Assembly: GCA_024232355.1 (NCBI GenBank)
Contig: JAAEPW010000207.1
Coordinates: 1-38,446, forward strand
Length of the DNA: 38,446 bases
Direction: 5' to 3'
From: Chloroflexota bacterium
GTDB lineage: Bacteria; Chloroflexota; Anaerolineae; B4-G1
The notes below the pieces were generated by a model that searched no databases, was not told the DNA's origin, and saw only the letters and a list, made by a program, of their open reading frames with translations. This document shows, piece by piece, positions 34,335-38,446 of the stretch (position 1 is the stretch's first letter; every line of letters begins with the position of its first letter). The translations under genes and the position numbers were made by a program.

Positions 34335-35735
34335 TCATCCTCCTTTGGGTGCTCGCTCCATCACTTGTCTGACCATCTTTAGCAACTCTTTTTCTTCTTC
34401 TATCAACACCGTGCGCGGGTCAAACATCAATTGGTCTTTTTCGATGCGGGTGATGACCGGCGACTCGGTGGCCCGTAACGCAGCGGCTACTTGGTCGGGG
34501 TGTGCGGTTGGCAGCGCGACCAGCCTGGTCGGCAGTGTCTCACCTGGCAGACTACCGCCACCCACAGTCGACTCGCCATCCACGATCTCTACGGCGATAC
34601 CGGCACGTCGCAGGGTGCGCCGCCACCGGCGCGCCTGTCGTTCGATCTCGTCCAGAGGTGCGGCAATCATTCGCCAGATCGGGATTTGCATAGTGGCATC
34701 GTCTTTTGCATAAGGGAGCAGCGTCGCTTGCAACCCGGCCAGGCATAATTTATCAGCTCGCAGCGCGCGGGCCAGCGGGTGGCGTTTGAGCGGATCAACA
34801 TACTTGGATTGCCCGACAATGATGCCAGCCTGCGGGCCACCCAGCAGCTTGTCTCCGCTAAAGCAGACCACTGCCGCGCCGGCCTCCACGCTCTCCTGAA
34901 TAGTCGGCTCGTGGGTCATGCCGAACTGAGCCGTGTCGATCAGTGTGCCACTGCCCAGATCGTCCACCACGGGCAAGTCGTGCGCTGCGCTCAGCGCAAC
35001 CAACTCGGCGATCTCTGGTTCGGTAGTGAAACCAATGATATGGAAATTCGAGTGGTGCGCGCGCAAGATCAGTGCGACGTCCTCGTGCGCCTCCAGCGCC
35101 GCCTCATAGTCGCGCAGGTGGGTGCGATTGGTCGTGCCGACCTCGATCAATCGAGTCCCGCTTTGGGCCATTACGTCGGGGATGCGAAAGCCGCCGCCGA
35201 TCTCGACCAATTGTCCGCGAGAGATGATGGCGCTTTGGTCGCGTGCCAATCCGGTCAGAGCTAAGAACACCGCCCCAGCATTGTTGTTGACCACCAGTGC
35301 GGCCTCGGCCCCAGTCAGTTGGCACAACAACTGCTCGGCGTGGATTGTACGGTGCCCGCGCTTTCCAGATTGCAGATCGTACTCTAGCGTAGAGTAACTG
35401 GAACTGACCATCGCCATTGCCGCCCGTGCAGCGGCAGAGAGAGGGGCACGCCCCAAGTTGGTGTGAATTATGACGCCGGTGGCGTTGATGACCGGGCGTA
35501 GTGTAGGGGCCAACTGCTTTTGCAGGTAGCTGTCTGCTTGCGCGATGATGGTTGCGGCGGTTGGTACATCCGCCCCGCTGCGTACCTCGTCGCGCACCGC
35601 GTCGAACGTTGCGCGCAGGGCATCCACCGTCTGACGATGTCCATAAGCGGCGATCAGCGTTTGTACGGCCTCCTCACCCAGCAACCGGTCCACGCTGGGG
35701 AGTTGACGCAGTTTGATCATTTGGTCATTGGTCAT
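34335..35735 (-). CDS. selA: L-seryl-tRNA(Sec) selenium transferase SelA
   Basis: A 466-aa PLP enzyme that turns Ser-tRNA(Sec) into Sec-tRNA(Sec) with selenophosphate. It has the N-terminal LRQLPSVDRLL segment, the core PVINATGVIIHTNLGRAPLS, VVDDLGSGTL and the Schiff-base Lys K296 in CFSGDKLLGGPQAG, close to the E. coli position. The length is typical. The organism should therefore make selenoproteins, but selB, selC and selD are not in the window. GGAG lies 8 bases before the ATG; the start region is a short tandem repeat (GACCAAT). It heads the minus-strand operon. Confidence 0.96.
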   Translation of the reverse strand: MTNDQMIKLRQLPSVDRLLGEEAVQTLIAAYGHRQTVDALRATFDAVRDEVRSGADVPTAATIIAQADSYLQKQLAPTLRPVINATGVIIHTNLGRAPLSAAARAAMAMVSSSYSTLEYDLQSGKRGHRTIHAEQLLCQLTGAEAALVVNNNAGAVFLALTGLARDQSAIISRGQLVEIGGGFRIPDVMAQSGTRLIEVGTTNRTHLRDYEAALEAHEDVALILRAHHSNFHIIGFTTEPEIAELVALSAAHDLPVVDDLGSGTLIDTAQFGMTHEPTIQESVEAGAAVVCFSGDKLLGGPQAGIIVGQSKYVDPLKRHPLARALRADKLCLAGLQATLLPYAKDDATMQIPIWRMIAAPLDEIERQARRWRRTLRRAGIAVEIVDGESTVGGGSLPGETLPTRLVALPTAHPDQVAAALRATESPVITRIEKDQLMFDPRTVLIEEEKELLKMVRQVMERAPKGG

Positions 35736-35755
35736 TGGTCACTCTCCTGAGCCGT

Positions 35756-35785
35756 ATTATACTCCAAAATAGGGCAGAAGGGCAA
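35756..35785 (-). promoter_or_regulatory. Promoter for the selA operon
   Basis: On the minus strand, TTGCCC (plus 35780-35785) and a perfect TATAAT (plus 35756-35761) are 18 bases apart. Transcription would begin very close to the selA ribosome-binding site. Confidence 0.5.
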
Positions 35786-35798
35786 GAGAAAAAGACAG

Positions 35799-35827
35799 TT
35801 GCTTGTTGCACACATCTGCGGTACAAT
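35799..35827 (+). promoter_or_regulatory. Promoter for the PHP gene
   Basis: TTGCTT at 35799-35804 and TACAAT at 35822-35827 are 17 bases apart, about 50 bases before the ATG at 35877. It is divergent from the selA promoter. Confidence 0.4.
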
Positions 35828-35876
35828 TCCGCTCTGTTTAATTTATCACCAGAACTACCAAGGGAGTGGAATTTTT

Positions 35877-36758
35877 ATGCGCACTGATTTACACATTCAC
35901 ACCATTGCCTCTGACGGTTGTTGGACGCCAGAGCGCGTCTGTGTCGAGGTTCAAGCTCGGAACATTGGCCTCTTTGCTGTTGCCGATCACGATTCTGTGG
36001 CCAGCCTATCCTCGGCCAAAGCGCTAGCCCAAGAAGCGGGGTTGGCATTTCTAAACGCCGTCGAGATCAGTTCTCTTTTGGGACAAGAGATCTTTCACAT
36101 ATTGGCCTACGGTTTCGATCCGAATCATCCGGCCATGGCTCTTTTGTTGCGAGAGAATCAGACCAAATTGAACCAGTTCAACGAGGACATTTTGCATCAT
36201 CTTGTGGCTGCTGAGTATGAAATCGATTTGGATAATTATGCAAGCTACCAATACGATCCCACGCGAGGAGGTTGGAAGGTGCTCAACTTTTTAATTGACT
36301 GTGGGTTATGCACCGATGTGAATGACTATTTTCGCAACCTCATAGCCAAGTTACCCGTGATATGGCCTTTATTCCCCCACCCTGCTCAAGCCATAGCCGC
36401 TATCCGAGAGGCTGGGGGCGTGCCCATTATGGCTCATCCTGGTGCCAGTATGCGGCGTGAGGGCATTTCTGAGGAAAAGCTGAATCGTTTCCTCGACTTT
36501 GGTATCGCGGGGCTAGAGTGTTATTCCAATTACCACGATGAGGCAATGACTCGCTTTTTCCTGGACTGGTGCGCTCGCTACGACTTGCTTATCACCGGAG
36601 GGTCTGATTGTCACGGTGGGTTCGTTGGGCGCGAGTTGGGTATTCCCATCGTGGATACCGCCGACCTGCGGCTGGGAAAACTGACAGAACATATAATCGG
36701 CGTAGGAACGAGATCTCCCCATCCTACAATTGAACTTGTTTCAACGGGGCAGGCATAA
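35877..36758 (+). CDS. PHP-domain metal-dependent phosphoesterase
   Basis: A 293-aa protein of the PHP family (YciV/RNase AM-like, also TrpH). The four metal-binding motifs are present: DLHIHTIASDGCWTP at the N-terminus, ADHDSVAS, AHPGAS in the second half and GGSDCHG near the end. Such enzymes dephosphorylate nucleotides or shorten RNA 5' ends; the substrate is not evident. AAGGGAG stands before the ATG at 35877. The frame is open upstream to 35799, but that part looks non-coding and contains the promoter. The last 35 bases overlap the 3' end of the convergent M50 gene. Confidence 0.9.
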   Translation: MRTDLHIHTIASDGCWTPERVCVEVQARNIGLFAVADHDSVASLSSAKALAQEAGLAFLNAVEISSLLGQEIFHILAYGFDPNHPAMALLLRENQTKLNQFNEDILHHLVAAEYEIDLDNYASYQYDPTRGGWKVLNFLIDCGLCTDVNDYFRNLIAKLPVIWPLFPHPAQAIAAIREAGGVPIMAHPGASMRREGISEEKLNRFLDFGIAGLECYSNYHDEAMTRFFLDWCARYDLLITGGSDCHGGFVGRELGIPIVDTADLRLGKLTEHIIGVGTRSPHPTIELVSTGQA

Positions 36759-37935
36759 ACAGCAAGATAAAGATCACCAATACCAACAGCCCCAGGACAA
36801 TCCGCCGCCGGTCTAGTACAGTCACGTCGTTGAGCGGCGGTGGGTGATGTGGGTTAAAGAACATGTTCATAAATCCCCACGTCAACCAAATGCCGCCAGC
36901 CTGATTACCGCTCACAAGCAGCCAACCTCCCCAGGCGATCATCGCAATGACGGCAATGCGGCTCAAGGTCTGTGCTCGACGGCCTCCCAACAGTGCATAA
37001 CTGACGTGTCCACCATCCAACTGCCCCACTGGAACTAGGTTCATCATGGTGAGCCATAGCCCTCCCCAGGCAGCAAAGGCGACTGGGTGTAGCCAGACAT
37101 CCTCTCCGTTGCTGGGCAGTATCCTGCCGAATATCAAGTATTTGATGCCAAGATAAAGCAGCGAATTACCCTCTTGCAGAACTGTGTCCACACTAACAGG
37201 AGGAGGTTGAACATCGGAAAGCAAAAGTCCTAGAACCAACAAAGGAATGGCGACTATCAAACCGCCTAGGGGACCAGCGGCGCCAATATCAAGCAAAGCC
37301 TTTCTGTCGCGCGTCGGCTTGCGTTGCACAATGACTGCCCCCATCGTTCCAAAAATGTTGGGGAATGGGATAAAATATGGCAGGCTGGTTGGCGAACCGT
37401 GCCGTCGAGCGACAAAATAATGGCTCAGTTCGTGGGTCAACAGAATACTCATCAACGTACCGGCAAAGGGCAGCCCCTTCCACAGGAGACGTGGATTCAG
37501 AGGCAGCATCATCACCTCCGCATCTGCAAGACCTTGAACCATCTGCGGATCCAGTTCCCCCAGAGCACCAATGTAAAGGATACTAAAAAGCGTAACCAGG
37601 AACAATACCACGTTGACCCACGCCTTGCCCGGCTCGCGGTTGAATTCGCCTTTGACAGCAACGATCTCGTGTCCTCCACCCTGCGCGTTATTGAGCATCG
37701 CAGTGTAGCCAAGGGAAGCGAGCTGCTCAGTGATGTGTTCAAAGGCTGCTTCTGTGTCACCGTCTATTTGACCTCGAAAGGCAATGACCTCGTCCGGGGG
37801 GTTCTGTATGATGTGACTGTCAACGCGCATAAAGTCTGTCAACTCTCGTCGCAATTGGGCCACGACGATCAATTGCTTGGAGGCCGCAGATTCGGTGGAT
37901 TGGTTTTCTGTGATTTCTTGTTCGTCTTGATTCAT
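36724..37935 (-). CDS. Site-2 protease-like M50 intramembrane metalloprotease
   Basis: A 403-aa membrane protein. A soluble N-terminal domain of about 110 residues is followed by about seven hydrophobic segments. The zinc motif is LLTHELSHYF (HExxH, about residue 167) and the third ligand is in VGQLDGGHVSY (LDG motif, about residue 310). PYFIPFPNIFGTMGA between them is typical of the EGY1/S2P-like branch in chloroplasts, cyanobacteria and other bacteria. It probably cleaves membrane-spanning substrates. No PDZ domain is seen. It is a single gene with its own promoter-like TATAAT at plus 37968-37973. Confidence 0.9.
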   Translation of the reverse strand: MNQDEQEITENQSTESAASKQLIVVAQLRRELTDFMRVDSHIIQNPPDEVIAFRGQIDGDTEAAFEHITEQLASLGYTAMLNNAQGGGHEIVAVKGEFNREPGKAWVNVVLFLVTLFSILYIGALGELDPQMVQGLADAEVMMLPLNPRLLWKGLPFAGTLMSILLTHELSHYFVARRHGSPTSLPYFIPFPNIFGTMGAVIVQRKPTRDRKALLDIGAAGPLGGLIVAIPLLVLGLLLSDVQPPPVSVDTVLQEGNSLLYLGIKYLIFGRILPSNGEDVWLHPVAFAAWGGLWLTMMNLVPVGQLDGGHVSYALLGGRRAQTLSRIAVIAMIAWGGWLLVSGNQAGGIWLTWGFMNMFFNPHHPPPLNDVTVLDRRRIVLGLLVLVIFILLFMPAPLKQVQL

Positions 37936-37967
37936 AAATGGTTTGCTCCCCTGTCTTTGTGCGCTGG

Positions 37968-37973
37968 ATTATA
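37968..37973 (-). promoter_or_regulatory. -10 box for the M50 protease gene
   Basis: A perfect TATAAT on the minus strand about 35 bases before the ATG. The -35 candidate GTGATT, 17 bases upstream, is weak. Confidence 0.4.
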
Positions 37974-38446
37974 CCGTATAAGTATGTCGTAATCACTAGA
38001 ACATATAGTGGTGACATCAAGCATCCTGGCCCGACGGAGATCCACGTGGCCCATGTTACTATTCGTCACCACTAAATGGGGTATTTTCTTGCCAAATTAC
38101 ATTTTACCATACCTTGATCATGGCAACAAACCGCGGTAGTGGCCTATTGAAATGCGGATAATTGACGGGGGAGAGAAGATATGGCTGCCAAGAAACAGCT
38201 TTTTGAGAAAGGCCCAAAACCCCGCCCCTGCTGTTTCTCGCAAAATGAAGAACGCTGAAGGGGTTTTGGGCGCTATCAAGGTCAAAAGAGATATGTTGTT
38301 ACTTAACTTTTGCACGAAAATAAAGTAAACGTCGGTATTGTTAATACTGCTGAAAAGATCAAATTTTGTGCTTTCTAACTCGTAACTGAATGCAAAAAGC
38401 TCATTTGCTTTGCAAAAAGCGTAACTTTCGTTCAATTTTCGGAAAA
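37974..38446. other. Gene-free end region with nested inverted repeats
   Basis: No supported gene. TAGTGGTGAC (38006-38015) pairs with GTCACCACTA (38065-38074). Further on, AGAAACAGC (38191-38199) pairs with GCTGTTTCT (38230-38238), and GCCCAAAACCCC (38212-38223) pairs with GGGGTTTTGGGC (38260-38271). The last two stems interleave. The sequence after 38290 is AT-rich. Confidence 0.55.

Noticed and set aside
34335..35735. A selenoprotein gene with in-frame TGA near selA
   Set aside because: All genes nearby have complete frames ending at expected lengths; no in-frame TGA with continuing homology was noticed.
38118..38435. 105-aa minus-strand frame at the window end
   Set aside because: It reads through the interleaved inverted repeats, has an atypical composition and no convincing start; treated as non-coding.

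Overview
The window most resembles a chromosome segment from an anaerobic or facultative member of the Chloroflexota (Anaerolineae-like). This is inferred from gene content, not from a marker gene. The pointers are a tungsten/molybdenum aldehyde:ferredoxin oxidoreductase, an exported serine hydrolase with a long Thr-Pro linker, large PAS/GAF histidine kinases, selA, and several palindromic non-autonomous elements. No rRNA, tRNA or CRISPR array was seen.

Layout. 1-2.4 kb (+): the 3' part of an aldehyde ferredoxin oxidoreductase gene, then a DinB-like gene. 2.4-4.3 kb: a lone exported beta-lactamase-fold serine hydrolase flanked by two related MITE-like elements with 9-bp target duplications; a second kind of palindromic repeat is nested in the right-hand one. 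4.3-8.9 kb (+): a PAS/GAF sensor kinase overlapping an OmpR-type response regulator. 9.3-25.4 kb (+): a chemosensory cluster of pseudo-receiver, ParA ATPase, CheW with a ParB-like N-terminus, an unrecognised 182-183 aa protein, one MCP, a HAMP-only membrane protein, a second CheW, a receiver/substrate-binding/CheW fusion, CheA, CheC-like, CheD, CheY, CheB and CheR, ending with a receiver-GAF-kinase hybrid. 25.5 kb: a small membrane-protein gene whose 3' end is replaced by a 162-bp MITE. 25.8-35.7 kb (-): a tightly packed probable operon, read selA, acidic protein with an SSB-like tail, M24 peptidase, tsaD, NUDIX, SppA-like peptidase, AI-2E transporter/GNAT fusion, nitrilase-fold protein lacking its cysteine, NUDIX. 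35.8-37.9 kb: a PHP phosphoesterase (+) convergent with an M50 intramembrane protease (-). 37.9-38.4 kb: no gene, but strong inverted repeats, two of which interleave in a pseudoknot-like order.

How it works together. The chemosensory genes supply a full core: receptor, two free adaptors, kinase, CheY, methyltransferase and methylesterase, CheC/CheD adaptation, and a ParA/CheW pair recalling the ParC/ParP and PpfA/TlpT systems that position arrays. No flagellar or pilus gene is present, so the output is unknown. The most unusual part is the 635-aa protein joining a receiver, a cytoplasmic NMT1/NrtA-like substrate-binding fold and a CheW domain; it could couple an intracellular small molecule directly to the kinase array. 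Two pairs of 11-bp-phased direct repeats lie just upstream of a TATAAT box before the pseudo-receiver/parA operon. They look like sites for an OmpR/PhoB-type regulator, possibly the one encoded directly upstream.

Limits: all family names come from reading motifs by eye; no database search or structure prediction was run.
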